Shown here piece after piece: positions 1 through 8,196 of a stretch of DNA of 35,020 bases. The first letter of the stretch is position 1. Every line of letters starts with the position of its first letter. Made by a program: the position numbers and the translations under genes. Origin of the DNA: DASWIP01 sp036397635 (GTDB taxonomy: Bacteria > Actinomycetota > AC-67); contig DASWIP010000096.1 of assembly GCA_036397635.1 (NCBI GenBank), positions 1 to 35,020 on the forward strand. Direction: 5' to 3'. Below the pieces are notes generated by a model. The model had not been told where the DNA came from and did not search any database. It worked only from the letters and a program-made list of their open reading frames with translations.

Positions 1-1920
1 TTCGCGCGCGCGGGGGTCGGGCTTCGCGACGCCGATCCGGCGTTCGGGCGCTGGGGTGAGCTGCTCGAGCAGGCGGGAGACCTGATGGCGGTAGCGGGGC
101 GCGCGCGGATCGCCGCGCGGCAGCGTGATCCGGCCGACCACCACGGGCGGCTCGGGGAAATCGCGAGCGGCGAGTCGACGCTGCTTGCGATCGTCGGTCA
201 GCACGATCGGTTGCGGCACGCCGCCCTTGCCGTATCGGACCTCGAGCACCGCGGCGAGGCCGCGGCGCAGCCGGAGCACGTGGCCGGGTCGCAGCTGCTC
301 GAACCCCGTCTTGATCCTGCTGGCCCGGTCCCGACGGTACTCCTCGCTCTCGCCTCGTTCGAGCAGCTCGACCTCCCGCATGAGCCGCGCGTACTCCTCG
401 GCGTCGCCGTGCTCGCAGACCATGTTCTGCCGGTACCCCTCGAGCGCGCGCTCGTTACGCTCGATGCGACGCTCCTGCTTGACCACGCTGCGGTCGGCGA
501 GGAACTGGCCGAACGAGAGGTTCAGCAGCCGCCCGGCCTCCTCCACCGAGTACCGGCGCAGCAGGTTCACGGCCATGTTGTACGAAGGACGGAACGACGA
601 CGTCAGCGGGAACGATCGGCCCGAGGCGAGCATCGCGATCTGGTCGAACCCGATGTCGTCCTGGAACAGGGTGATGCCGTAGCCCACCTCGTCCATGCCG
701 CGCCGGCCGGCGCGCCCCGTGAACTGTGTGTACTGGCCCTGGGTGAGCAGCTCGTGCTTCTCGCCGGTGAACTTCATCAGCCGCTCGATCACCACGGTCC
801 GAGCCGGCATGTTGATGCCGAGCGCCAGGGTCTCGGTCGCGAACACCGCTTTGACCAGCGCGCGCTCGAACAGCTCCTCGACGGTCTCTTTGAACAGCGG
901 GATCATGCCCGCGTGGTGAGCAGCGATGCCGCGCTGCAGTGCCTCCAGCCATCGTTCGTATCCCAGCGCCTCGAGGTCCTCATCGGGCAGCGCCGCCGAG
1001 CGCATCTCGGCGTACTCGCGGATGCGCTCGGCTTCGTCCTCGTCGGTGAGTCTCAGCCCGGCGGTCCGGCACATCTCCACGGCTTGATCGCACCCGGCGC
1101 GCGAGAAGATGAACACGATCGCCGGCAGCAGCCCGTCCTCGTCGAGGCGCTCGGTCACCTCGATCCGGTTCGGCCGGTAGGGGCGCGATCTCCCCTCCCG
1201 CGGGCGCTTGCCGCCGCGGTCGGGACGGCCACGGTACCGGGACCGCGGCGCGCGCATCCGCAGCAGCGCCGGATTGGGGATGAGCCGATCGTCCTCGCGC
1301 ATGAACATCGGATGCAGCGTCGGGCCCACCATGTACGCGTGCTCGATCGGCACCGGCCGCTCGTGCTCGATGACCACGTCGGTGGGGCCGCGCACCGAGC
1401 GCAGCCACTCGCCGAACTCCTCGGCGTTCGACACCGTCGCCGACAAGGCGGCCACCTGAACCCTCGAGGGGAGATGGATGAAGATCTCCTCCCATGTGGC
1501 CCCCCGGTAGGGGTCCTGGAGGTAGTGCACCTCGTCCATGACCACGACCGTCAGGTCGTCCAAGGTGGGAGAGCTCTCGTAGAGCATGTTGCGCAGCACT
1601 TCGGTAGTCATGACCACCACCGGCGCCTCGCCGTTGATCGAGTTGTCTCCGGTCAGCAGCCCCACCTTCGCGGCGCCGTGACGGGCGATGAAGTCCCCGA
1701 ACTTCTGGTTGGAGAGTGCTTTGAGGGGCGTCGTGTAGAAGGCTTTGCCGCCGCGCTCGAGCGCGAGCCACACGCCGAACTCCCCGACGACGGTCTTGCC
1801 CGCGCCCGTGGGCGCGCACACCAAGACGCTTCGGCCGGCCGCCATGGACCGAGCCGCGACCACCTGGAAATCGTCCAGCGCGAACGGATACCCGCCCGCG
1901 AAGCGCTCGTCCAGCTTCAC
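1..1920 (-). CDS. helY: HelY-like Ski2-family DEAD/DEAH RNA helicase (3' end cut by window)
   Basis: This is a superfamily 2 ATP-dependent helicase of the Ski2/Mtr4 type, expected to unwind RNA. The first 640 residues are visible and the C-terminus runs off the window. The order of motifs is a Q-motif-like DDFQ near residue 16, Walker A APTGAGKT at about 34-41, motif Ia TTPLKALSNQK, motif II DEVH, motif III SAT, then in the second RecA domain FIFSRAGCD, HHAGM and the QFTGRAGRRG motif VI. The GTG start at 1920 puts the Q-motif at the usual distance. A TANNNT box (TACGGT) lies 6 nt upstream, so a leaderless message is likely. In M. tuberculosis helY also lies directly beyond tatA-tatC, as here. 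The family assignment is very secure; the RNA substrate is unknown. Confidence 0.93.
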   Translation of the reverse strand, partial: MKLDERFAGGYPFALDDFQVVAARSMAAGRSVLVCAPTGAGKTVVGEFGVWLALERGGKAFYTTPLKALSNQKFGDFIARHGAAKVGLLTGDNSINGEAPVVVMTTEVLRNMLYESSPTLDDLTVVVMDEVHYLQDPYRGATWEEIFIHLPSRVQVAALSATVSNAEEFGEWLRSVRGPTDVVIEHERPVPIEHAYMVGPTLHPMFMREDDRLIPNPALLRMRAPRSRYRGRPDRGGKRPREGRSRPYRPNRIEVTERLDEDGLLPAIVFIFSRAGCDQAVEMCRTAGLRLTDEDEAERIREYAEMRSAALPDEDLEALGYERWLEALQRGIAAHHAGMIPLFKETVEELFERALVKAVFATETLALGINMPARTVVIERLMKFTGEKHELLTQGQYTQFTGRAGRRGMDEVGYGITLFQDDIGFDQIAMLASGRSFPLTSSFRPSYNMAVNLLRRYSVEEAGRLLNLSFGQFLADRSVVKQERRIERNERALEGYRQNMVCEHGDAEEYARLMREVELLERGESEEYRRDRASRIKTGFEQLRPGHVLRLRRGLAAVLEVRYGKGGVPQPIVLTDDRKQRRLAARDFPEPPVVVGRITLPRGDPRAPRYRHQVSRLLEQLTPAPERRIGVAKPDPRARE

Positions 1921-1926
1921 GGGGCC

Positions 1927-1932
1927 ACCGTA
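1927..1932 (-). promoter_or_regulatory. Candidate -10 box of a leaderless helY promoter
   Basis: TACGGT fits the actinobacterial TANNNT -10 pattern. It is separated by 6 nt (ggcccc) from the GTG start, which would put the transcription start on the start codon itself. No Shine-Dalgarno sequence is present and no clear -35 is seen. Confidence 0.45.
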
Positions 1933-1966
1933 CCCTCGGCGGAGTCTCGGCGAGCCGTGGCAGGGC

Positions 1967-2674
1967 TCAGGGCTGAGGTCCGGCCTGGTCGCCCTCAGCG
2001 GCGGCCGGGCGCACCGGGGGAGCCGCCTCGACCCCCCACTCCTGCCGGAGGTTTAGCACCTGGCGCGCACCCAGCTCGTGCAGGTTGCTGGCGCGCAACT
2101 GCCACCCGGTGATCTGCTCGAGCAGCTCGTCGAGCCGCTCGAGCAGATCGACGCGCAACGCCCCCGATGCCCGATCGGCCGCACGGCGCAAGGCGGCCGC
2201 CCCCGGGTACATCCCGGCGACGCCACGCCACGCCTCGAGTCCCTCCGCGATGAACCAGGAAGCCTGGATCAGCTCATCGGGCGTCGGAGGGATCCCGATC
2301 GGGGTGCTCGGGTCGAGCTCGCGCACGCCGTCGCGCGCTTCGGCGAAGTCTCTCTCCCACGTGGCGGCCAGCTCGTCCAGCCGGTCGGGCGGCAGGTCAC
2401 CGTCGGCGAACCGCCGGTGGGCGTCGATCAGGTTGGTTTCGGATCCCGGATCGAAGTGTTTCAGGAAATGGCGCTGTGCCTCGAACAACGCCGCGTCGTA
2501 CTCGCGCAGCTTGTCCGCGCGCGCTCCGCCCCCCAGCAAGATCACCACGAGCAGCGCGATCACAGTGACGAGCACGAGCACGGCCACGCGCACGTACCAG
2601 GCGCCGGCCCATCCCGGGTCGCGCTCCCCGGCGCGCACCCGAGACCGAGAAGCAGCACGACGTGGCTTGGCCAC
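1967..2674 (-). CDS. Single-pass membrane protein of unknown function
   Basis: I do not recognise this 235-residue protein. It has a basic N-terminus (about 1-20), one strong transmembrane segment (about 29-49) and an otherwise soluble, mainly helical C-terminal region rich in Arg, Glu and Leu that should lie outside the membrane. The GTG start at 2674 has a good ribosome binding site (AGAGGTGA) that overlaps the last codons of tatC, so the two genes are probably cotranscribed, with this one last. The C-terminal tail is Pro/Ala rich. There is no catalytic motif. It might assist the Tat translocase or the downstream helicase, but only position suggests this. Confidence 0.75.
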   Translation of the reverse strand: MAKPRRAASRSRVRAGERDPGWAGAWYVRVAVLVLVTVIALLVVILLGGGARADKLREYDAALFEAQRHFLKHFDPGSETNLIDAHRRFADGDLPPDRLDELAATWERDFAEARDGVRELDPSTPIGIPPTPDELIQASWFIAEGLEAWRGVAGMYPGAAALRRAADRASGALRVDLLERLDELLEQITGWQLRASNLHELGARQVLNLRQEWGVEAAPPVRPAAAEGDQAGPQP

Positions 2675-2682
2675 CGATCAAC

Positions 2683-3444
2683 TCACCTCTTCAGCGCGAA
2701 CCTGATCACCAGGATCGATGCCTCGTACAGGATATAGAGCGGCGCCGCCATCGCGATCTGGCTGAACGGATCCTGGGACGGCGTCGCGACGGCCGCGACC
2801 ACGAACACCCCCAGCAGCGCGTACCGTCGCCACTTCCGGAGACGCCGGGACGTCACGATCCCCACCAGCGACAGGAACACCAGCAGGATCGGGAACTCGA
2901 AAGTGATCCCGAAGGCCAGGATCATGAAGATGATGAACGAAAGATAGTCCTGGAACGTGATGAAGGGCTGCTGGAGGCCGGGCTCGACGAAGCTCAGCAG
3001 GAAACGGACGCCGGTGGGCAGCACCAGGAACGCGAACCAGGCCCCCAGGGCGAACAGGCCCAGCGACGAGCCGACGAACGGGATCGCGTACCGCTTCTCG
3101 TTCGAGTGCAGGCCCGGGGTGATGAAGCGCCAGAGCTGGAACAGCAGCACGGGCAAGGCGAACAGCAGGCCGGCGAAGGCGCTGACCCGCAGCCGCAGCA
3201 TGAACGGCCCCGTCACGCCGGGGACGAAGACGTCCTTGACCTCGACGTCCCCGAGTCGGTTGGCCTCGTCCAGCGGACGCATCATCAGCTCGAGGATCGG
3301 CCGGTAGAAGATGAACGACACGATCATGCCGACCATGAACGCGGCAAGCGAGATAAGGATGCGATAGCGGAACTCGTCGATGTGCTCGACGACGCTCATC
3401 TGGCCGTCGGGCGAGACGCGTCGGCGTTTCGGGAGGAGGCGCAA
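2683..3444 (-). CDS. tatC: Sec-independent twin-arginine translocase subunit TatC
   Basis: TatC is the multi-spanning membrane core that, with TatA, exports folded proteins carrying twin-arginine signal peptides. The 253-residue product has six predicted transmembrane segments and the family landmarks: N-terminal VVEHIDEFRYRI (the HL-ELR motif), the FQLWRFITPGL segment followed by a conserved Glu (HSNEKR), and the late segment with FEFPIL. A TTG start at 3444 is used here; an ATG at 3399 (MSVVEHIDEF) is an alternative and would lose only a basic leader. It follows tatA after about 30 nt, so a tatA-tatC operon is expected. No tatB-like gene is in the window, as in minimal two-component Tat systems where TatA covers both roles. 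Confidence 0.95.
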   Translation of the reverse strand: MRLLPKRRRVSPDGQMSVVEHIDEFRYRILISLAAFMVGMIVSFIFYRPILELMMRPLDEANRLGDVEVKDVFVPGVTGPFMLRLRVSAFAGLLFALPVLLFQLWRFITPGLHSNEKRYAIPFVGSSLGLFALGAWFAFLVLPTGVRFLLSFVEPGLQQPFITFQDYLSFIIFMILAFGITFEFPILLVFLSLVGIVTSRRLRKWRRYALLGVFVVAAVATPSQDPFSQIAMAAPLYILYEASILVIRFALKR

Positions 3445-3475
3445 CCCAGCGCGGAGGCCCGCCGATGAGCGCGGG

Positions 3476-3712
3476 CTACTCGTCCTTGCGCTCGGCCGCC
3501 GTGCTCTGTTGTGACGGCGGCGTGGCCTCGTCGTCGAGGCCCGACTTCACGTCGTCCGCGAGGCCCTTAGTTGCGTCCTTGAATTCCTTCATGGACTTGC
3601 CCATCGAGCGCGCGATCTCGGGCAAGCGCTTCGCGCCGAACAGCAACAGCGCGATCAGGAGCACGATGATGAGCTCCTGCCAGCCGAGTCCTGAGATGAT
3701 TCCTACGCTCAT
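3476..3712 (-). CDS. tatA: Twin-arginine translocase subunit TatA
   Basis: The 78-residue product has the TatA architecture: a very short N-terminus, one transmembrane helix (about 8-24), the FGAKRLPEIARSMGKS hinge and amphipathic helix (FGxKKLPxxxRxxG type), then an acidic, low-complexity tail. TatA multimers form the protein-conducting element for folded Tat substrates. The ATG start at 3712 has a clear ribosome binding site (GAAGGTGAT) 5 nt upstream. tatC follows directly. The order tatA-tatC, with pafB-pafC further upstream on the same strand and the helicase downstream, matches the mycobacterial neighbourhood. Confidence 0.95.
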   Translation of the reverse strand: MSVGIISGLGWQELIIVLLIALLLFGAKRLPEIARSMGKSMKEFKDATKGLADDVKSGLDDEATPPSQQSTAAERKDE

Positions 3713-3759
3713 ATGATCACCTTCTTCCGCGGGCCTGTTCTTCGACGCCCACAGCCTGA

Positions 3760-3767
3760 ATCCTATA
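3760..3767 (-). promoter_or_regulatory. Possible tatA promoter -10 region
   Basis: In the 89-nt gap before tatA the minus strand reads TATAGGAT, the most AT-rich -10-like element there, about 48 nt before the ATG. No convincing -35 is visible, so this is weak. Confidence 0.25.
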
Positions 3768-3801
3768 CCGGTGGCGGTACGATGTCGTCACGCGGCATTT
3801 G

Positions 3802-4038
3802 TTAACGTTTCCGTCGCATCGGCTGAAGGTCTTCCATCCGCTCGGCGGCGCGCTCACTCTCCGACCGGACCTCCGACAGCGCGTCCTGGAGCCGTTCGGA
3901 GGTGTCCCGCACGGTCGCGGCCAGCTCCTGGACCTGGCGAACCAGGGTCAGCGCGAAGCGCAGGACGACCAGGAGCAGGAAGACCAGCAGCGCGGCCGCG
4001 ACGACCCACCACGCGGAGGAGATCGCGCCTAGGAGCAT
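3802..4038 (-). CDS. Small membrane protein with coiled-coil tail
   Basis: This 78-residue protein has an N-terminal transmembrane helix (about 8-28) followed by a heptad-rich cytoplasmic coiled coil (about 30-72) and a basic end (MRRKR). Its function is not recognisable. The shape resembles small membrane scaffold proteins often found near Tat genes, and also a TatB-like layout, but the FGxxKLP hinge of Tat A/B proteins is absent. The ATG start has a TANNNT box (TACCAT) exactly 6 nt upstream and no ribosome binding site, so it is probably translated from a leaderless message, independently of the upstream zinc-ribbon gene. Confidence 0.6.
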   Translation of the reverse strand: MLLGAISSAWWVVAAALLVFLLLVVLRFALTLVRQVQELAATVRDTSERLQDALSEVRSESERAAERMEDLQPMRRKR

Positions 4039-4044
4039 GCCGGC

Positions 4045-4050
4045 ATGGTA
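4045..4050 (-). promoter_or_regulatory. Candidate -10 box of a leaderless promoter
   Basis: TACCAT (TANNNT) is followed by 6 nt (gccggc) and then the ATG of the small TM/coiled-coil gene. Spacing is the same as in front of the helicase gene and the site-2 protease gene. Confidence 0.4.
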
Positions 4051-4071
4051 CCGGCTGGCGGCAGGGGCAGG

Positions 4072-4404
4072 TCAGGTGGCGGAGTGGACCCGCAGCAGCG
4101 AGTCGAACCAGTCGTGGCGCCCGAGCAACAGGTGGAAGTCCAGCAGGTCGTCCATCGTCAGCGGCGGACCCGCCCGCTCCTCCTGGACCTCGTCGGGAAG
4201 TTCCCAGACGGTCGCGGTGACGCCACCCGAGATGAGCAGCTGGACGACGCGATCGTCCGCCGGCTTCTGCACCTCGGTGCGGCACAGGGGGCACTCGAAC
4301 CGGTAGTACGACGCTGAAGCATGCGTGCAGACACGCAGCTCGATGTCATCAGGCGTCAGCTCAACCTCTCCACAGGTGTGGCACGTTGCCCGGATCGTAG
4401 TCAC
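4072..4404 (-). CDS. Zinc-ribbon protein of unknown function
   Basis: The product is 110 residues if it starts at the GTG at 4404. That start is preceded by GGAGG with a 5-nt spacer; a longer reading from GTG 4449 has no ribosome binding site. The N-terminal half carries two CxxC pairs (CHTCG and, after about 30 residues, CPLC), the pattern of a treble-clef or zinc-ribbon fold binding one Zn2+. The C-terminal half is helical and acidic, with LTMDDLLDFHLLL. Proteins of this kind are common small hypothetical proteins in actinobacteria. A nucleic-acid or protein-binding adaptor role is possible but not shown. Confidence 0.7.
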   Translation of the reverse strand: MTTIRATCHTCGEVELTPDDIELRVCTHASASYYRFECPLCRTEVQKPADDRVVQLLISGGVTATVWELPDEVQEERAGPPLTMDDLLDFHLLLGRHDWFDSLLRVHSAT

Positions 4405-4756
4405 CGCCGCCTCCAACTCGCTGGACCGTTCTTCCCCGAGTATCGGCACGGTCTAACCCTGCTTTAGTGGGCGCAAGCTGGGTTTTCTCCGGCTTCCGTG
4501 ATGGACCTCGGGCGCGTTCATCCGTTCAAACGACGGCGCTCGGCGGGGGTTCTAGGCGCCGGGTCGCGCCGCGCGGGATGAATCGGGCGGCGCGGCGCGC
4601 CCCGGCACACCGGGCCGCTTGGGGCGGGCTACGCGTTCCGGGCACCTCGGGCAGGGGCCGGCACAACTTCACCATGGCCGGATCGGGACCGATAACAGGG
4701 CAAGGGACGAGACTATCGACCCGTGCCGCTCACGGGGCCTGTGGGAGGGAGATCGC
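4405..4756. other. Divergent intergenic region, 352 bp, no gene seen
   Basis: This stretch separates the minus-strand zinc-ribbon gene from the plus-strand kinase pair. Open frames across it lack start signals and look like GC-driven chance frames. A 6-bp hairpin CCCGTG-loop-CACGGG (4720-4736) lies just upstream of the kinase ribosome binding site (GGGAGGGAG). No clear promoter could be assigned. Confidence 0.5.
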
Positions 4757-6145
4757 GTGGAGTCCAGATCCAACGTCGTACGCGCGCGGTGGCAGCTGTG
4801 GGCGGTGGCGTTCGCCATCATGGGTGCTCTCGCCGGGGCCATCGTCATCCTGACAACGTCCGAGGTGGAGGGTGGCGCACCCACCTTCCTGCCCTCGCGC
4901 GTCCTGCTCGCGGCCGGGTTGGCCGGGATCATCGTCGCCTTCGTCATCTACGCCGTCGATCGCGAACGCAACCTTCATCTTCTCAACGAGCGTCTCGTGC
5001 AGGAACGCATCGAGAGCGAGCAGCTCGCCGAGCGCCTCCACTACCTGGGCGCGCTGACCCGTGAGCGAGACACCAACGCCGCGCTGCTCGACAACTCGGC
5101 GGACGCCATCGCCGTCATCGGCGCCGACACCGCGATCTTGCGATTCAACCACGCGATGGAGGACCTGACCGCCGTCCCCGTCGACACGGCTCTTGGGCGA
5201 CCGGCCGCGGATGTCCTGCGCTTCCAGATCTCCGCCGAGGATCTCTCACATCCGATCCGGGCCGTGATCGCCGACGGGGTCCCCCGGGCAGGGCAGCAGT
5301 TGAAGCTCCAGCGTGCCGACGGCCATGAACGCTGGGTCGCTGCAACGCTCAGCCCGGTCGAGGATCCCGATACCGGACGCACCGCCGTCGTCCTGATCAC
5401 GCTGCACGACATCGGCGAGCAGAAGGAACAGGAGCGGATGCACCGCGACTTCGTCTCGATGGCCGCGCACGAGCTTCGAGCGCCGCTGACCGCCATCAAG
5501 GGGTTCGCGCGCACGCTCGCGCTGAAGAGCGACGACCTTCCTCCCGACCGCCGAACCGAGTACCTGGCGATGATCAACGATCAGTCCGACCGGCTCGCCC
5601 GTCTGGTCGACGATCTGATGCAGGTCGCGCGCATCGATGCAGGACGTGTCGTGCTCGAACCGACCGATGTCGACGTGGGCGTGCTCGTGCGCGAGCTGCT
5701 CGAACAGTTCGCCGGCAAGTGGGACGGACGCGACATCAGGATCTCCACCTCCGGCGGTCTTCCGGTCGCAACCGCCGATCCAGGCCGCCTCGAGGAGGTG
5801 CTGATCAACCTGATCGACAACGCGGTGAAGTACTCGCCCCCGGGCTCGCCGGTCGACGTCGCGATCACATCCGACGACGGACGGCTCACGCTCTCGGTCC
5901 GCGACGGCGGCATCGGGATCGATCCCATGGAGATCCCACATCTGTTCGAGAAGTTCCGTCGCATCGCATCCGAGGAAACGGCCGAGATCCCGGGGACGGG
6001 CCTGGGCCTGTACATCGTCAAGGGGCTCATCGAGGCACACGGAGGACAGGTCTGGGTCGAGAGCGAACGCGGCAAGGGCTCCACGTTCTCGTTCACGCTG
6101 CCGGCTGCGCCGATCCCGGCCGCGACGATGACCGAGGCCTTATGA
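4757..6145 (+). CDS. Membrane PAS-domain sensor histidine kinase
   Basis: This 462-residue sensor kinase begins at a GTG with a strong ribosome binding site (GGGAGGGA) and not at earlier in-frame codons. It has two transmembrane segments (about 14-33 and 48-67) with almost no extracellular loop, a short coiled coil, a PAS domain (about 107-225), and a HisKA dimerisation domain with phospho-acceptor His238 in AAHELRAPLTAIKG. The HATPase domain has the N box (INLIDNAVKY), G1 (DGGIGID), F box and G2 (GTGLGLYIVKG). It should autophosphorylate in response to an intracellular or membrane-proximal signal read by PAS. Its stop overlaps the ATG of the next kinase (ATGA). No response regulator is adjacent, so its partner is encoded elsewhere. 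Confidence 0.92.
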   Translation: MESRSNVVRARWQLWAVAFAIMGALAGAIVILTTSEVEGGAPTFLPSRVLLAAGLAGIIVAFVIYAVDRERNLHLLNERLVQERIESEQLAERLHYLGALTRERDTNAALLDNSADAIAVIGADTAILRFNHAMEDLTAVPVDTALGRPAADVLRFQISAEDLSHPIRAVIADGVPRAGQQLKLQRADGHERWVAATLSPVEDPDTGRTAVVLITLHDIGEQKEQERMHRDFVSMAAHELRAPLTAIKGFARTLALKSDDLPPDRRTEYLAMINDQSDRLARLVDDLMQVARIDAGRVVLEPTDVDVGVLVRELLEQFAGKWDGRDIRISTSGGLPVATADPGRLEEVLINLIDNAVKYSPPGSPVDVAITSDDGRLTLSVRDGGIGIDPMEIPHLFEKFRRIASEETAEIPGTGLGLYIVKGLIEAHGGQVWVESERGKGSTFSFTLPAAPIPAATMTEAL

Positions 6146-8196
6146 GGCTGGTCCGGCGCCCTTCGCAGGACGAGCCGCAGCGCGTCGACGAGCTGGAGGC
6201 CCTCCTGGCCGCGGCACGAGCCGCCGTAGAGCATCCCGAGCCGGGGCAGGCGCTCGAGACCATCCTCGATGCGGCGATCCGTCTGGTGGGGGGCGACGAG
6301 GGATCCGTGCAGCTGCTCGACCGGGCGACCAGGACCCTGTCGGTGATGGCCTGCCGCGGCCTGGGGCCGGCTGCTCGCCGGCAGGTGGTCGCGCTGGGAC
6401 AAGGCATCAGCGGCACGGTCGCCGTTACCGGCCAGGCCCTCCTGCTGCCGTCGGCGGTGGACGTGGACCGGTTCGTGGGCTACGTGCCCAAGGACCGACC
6501 GATCTACGGGGCCCTGTGCGTCCCCCTGCGCACCCGCGAGGAGATCATCGGTGTGCTGAGTGTCAACCGGACGACATCCGGGCCGCCGTTCTCCGACCGC
6601 GACCTGCGCCTGGTCACCCTGTTCGCGGAGACTGCCGCGCACACGATCGTGAACTCGCAGCTGCTCGCCGAGAGCCGGCGGCACGCGGTCGAGCTGGAGC
6701 TGCTGCGAGGTGCGACGCTGCGACTCGGAACGACCCTGGAGGTCGACCAGGTCGCCGAGATCACCCTCTCCGAGGCCCTGTCCATCGCCGGCTCGGACGC
6801 CGGCTTCATCTGCGTCATCGGGCCGGAAGGGCATGACCTCGAGCTTGCGCGCTTCTCAGGCCTCCCGGGCGACGCGCTGCACCACGTGCTGGCCAACCCG
6901 GCCTTCCGGCGCGCCACGGCAACCGCAGAGATGCGCGTGGTCACGGACCTGATCTCCGACACCGTGTTCGAACCGCTGGCTGCGGCGCTGAGCGGGCGTT
7001 CGCTCGCGGTCGTCCCGCTGCTCGCCGCGGAATCGCGACCGTCGGCGGTCCTGGGCGTGGCGGTCCCGAACGGGGTACCCGCCGAGCTCCGGCGCCTTCT
7101 GTGGACCTACGCCTCGCAGGCGGCGCTCGCGATCGCCAATGCGCTGCTGCACCGGCGCGTCGCGTCGCGCGAGGAGAAGCTCGACACGATGGTGAGCGCG
7201 ATCGACCTTCCCATCATCCTGCTGGATGAAGCCCGGTGTTTCCGCTCCATCAACCGCGCGGCCGCGAGCGCGTTCCGGATCGCACCGGAGTTCGAGATGG
7301 GCCAGCACATCGCCGGCAAGCTCCCGGGCGAGATCGAAGGGATCGCGCTTCGCGACGATGATGTCACGGCCGAGGTCGTGGTGTTCGACCCGACCGGCAG
7401 CGAGCACGTTTACAGGGTCACAGCCGCGACCGCCGACGCCGACGGAGCGCGCGCGCTCGTGCTCGCCGACATCACCGACCAGCGCGATCTGGATCGCAAG
7501 AAGAGCGACTTCCTGGCCGTGATCGGGCACGAGCTGCGGACGCCGCTTACCAGTATCAAAGGGTACGCCTGGACGCTGGCGCGCCACGGCGCGAAGCTGC
7601 CGGCGACGCAGCGGCAGGAGGCGATCGACAGCATCCTCACCCAGAGCCAGCGACTCGAGCGTCTGATCGAGGATCTGCTGTATATCTCACAGGTCGAGAG
7701 TAGTCGCCCGCCCCTGCACCTCGGATGGGATGACGTCGTCGCGGTCTGCAACAACGTCATCGGCGAGCTGGGCTCCCGCCACGAGGATCGGATGGTCCTG
7801 TTGGACCGGCCCGGCACCGACCTGCCCATCTACACCGACCGGGTCAAGGTCGAGCAGATCGTCTGGCACTTGATGGACAACGCCTTGAAGTACTCCGAGC
7901 CCGACACCGACGTGCGGGTGCGGATCAGTGCCGAGCCGGATGGCGTTCGCGTGGCGATCACCGATATCGGACCGGGCATCTACACCAAGGACATCGAGCG
8001 GATCTTCGAACCTTTTACCCAGCTCGATCCATCAAGCACGCGGCGTCACGGTGGGACCGGCACCGGCCTCTACGTGGCGAAGACCCTCGCCGAGATGCTC
8101 GGCGGAGGCATCGAGGTCGAATCGGTCCTGGGCAAGGGCTCGACGTTCACGGTCCGGCTCCCGCGGAAATCCGGTGATCCTCAGACCGGCTCGTAA
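6142..8196 (+). CDS. Soluble GAF-GAF-PAS sensor histidine kinase
   Basis: This 684-residue kinase has no transmembrane segment. It contains a first GAF domain (about 30-175; a GDEGSVQLLD start and GALCVPLRTREEIIGVLSV core), a second, more diverged GAF (about 190-330), a PAS-like segment (about 345-445), HisKA with His463 in IGHELRTPLTSIKG, and a HATPase domain with HLMDNALKY, DIGPGI and GTGTGLYVAK. GAF domains commonly bind small molecules or sense redox and gas signals; the ligand here cannot be read. Translation is coupled to the upstream membrane kinase through ATGA. The 3' end overlaps the end of convergent pafC by 16 bp. The two kinases may form one signalling unit, but no receiver-domain protein is nearby. 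Confidence 0.92.
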   Translation: MRLVRRPSQDEPQRVDELEALLAAARAAVEHPEPGQALETILDAAIRLVGGDEGSVQLLDRATRTLSVMACRGLGPAARRQVVALGQGISGTVAVTGQALLLPSAVDVDRFVGYVPKDRPIYGALCVPLRTREEIIGVLSVNRTTSGPPFSDRDLRLVTLFAETAAHTIVNSQLLAESRRHAVELELLRGATLRLGTTLEVDQVAEITLSEALSIAGSDAGFICVIGPEGHDLELARFSGLPGDALHHVLANPAFRRATATAEMRVVTDLISDTVFEPLAAALSGRSLAVVPLLAAESRPSAVLGVAVPNGVPAELRRLLWTYASQAALAIANALLHRRVASREEKLDTMVSAIDLPIILLDEARCFRSINRAAASAFRIAPEFEMGQHIAGKLPGEIEGIALRDDDVTAEVVVFDPTGSEHVYRVTAATADADGARALVLADITDQRDLDRKKSDFLAVIGHELRTPLTSIKGYAWTLARHGAKLPATQRQEAIDSILTQSQRLERLIEDLLYISQVESSRPPLHLGWDDVVAVCNNVIGELGSRHEDRMVLLDRPGTDLPIYTDRVKVEQIVWHLMDNALKYSEPDTDVRVRISAEPDGVRVAITDIGPGIYTKDIERIFEPFTQLDPSSTRRHGGTGTGLYVAKTLAEMLGGGIEVESVLGKGSTFTVRLPRKSGDPQTGS

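Noticed and set aside
85..2112. Long plus-strand open frame of 675 codons
   Set aside because: It is antisense to the HelY-like helicase, whose minus-strand frame has all helicase motifs. The product is His/Arg/Leu-rich with no domain, as is usual for antisense frames in high-GC DNA.
4072..4449. Longer zinc-ribbon protein from GTG 4449
   Set aside because: No ribosome binding site precedes it, whereas GTG 4404 has GGAGG at ideal spacing.
5581..6834. Minus-strand frame of 417 codons across both kinases
   Set aside because: Antisense to two well-formed histidine kinases with intact H, N, G1 and G2 boxes.
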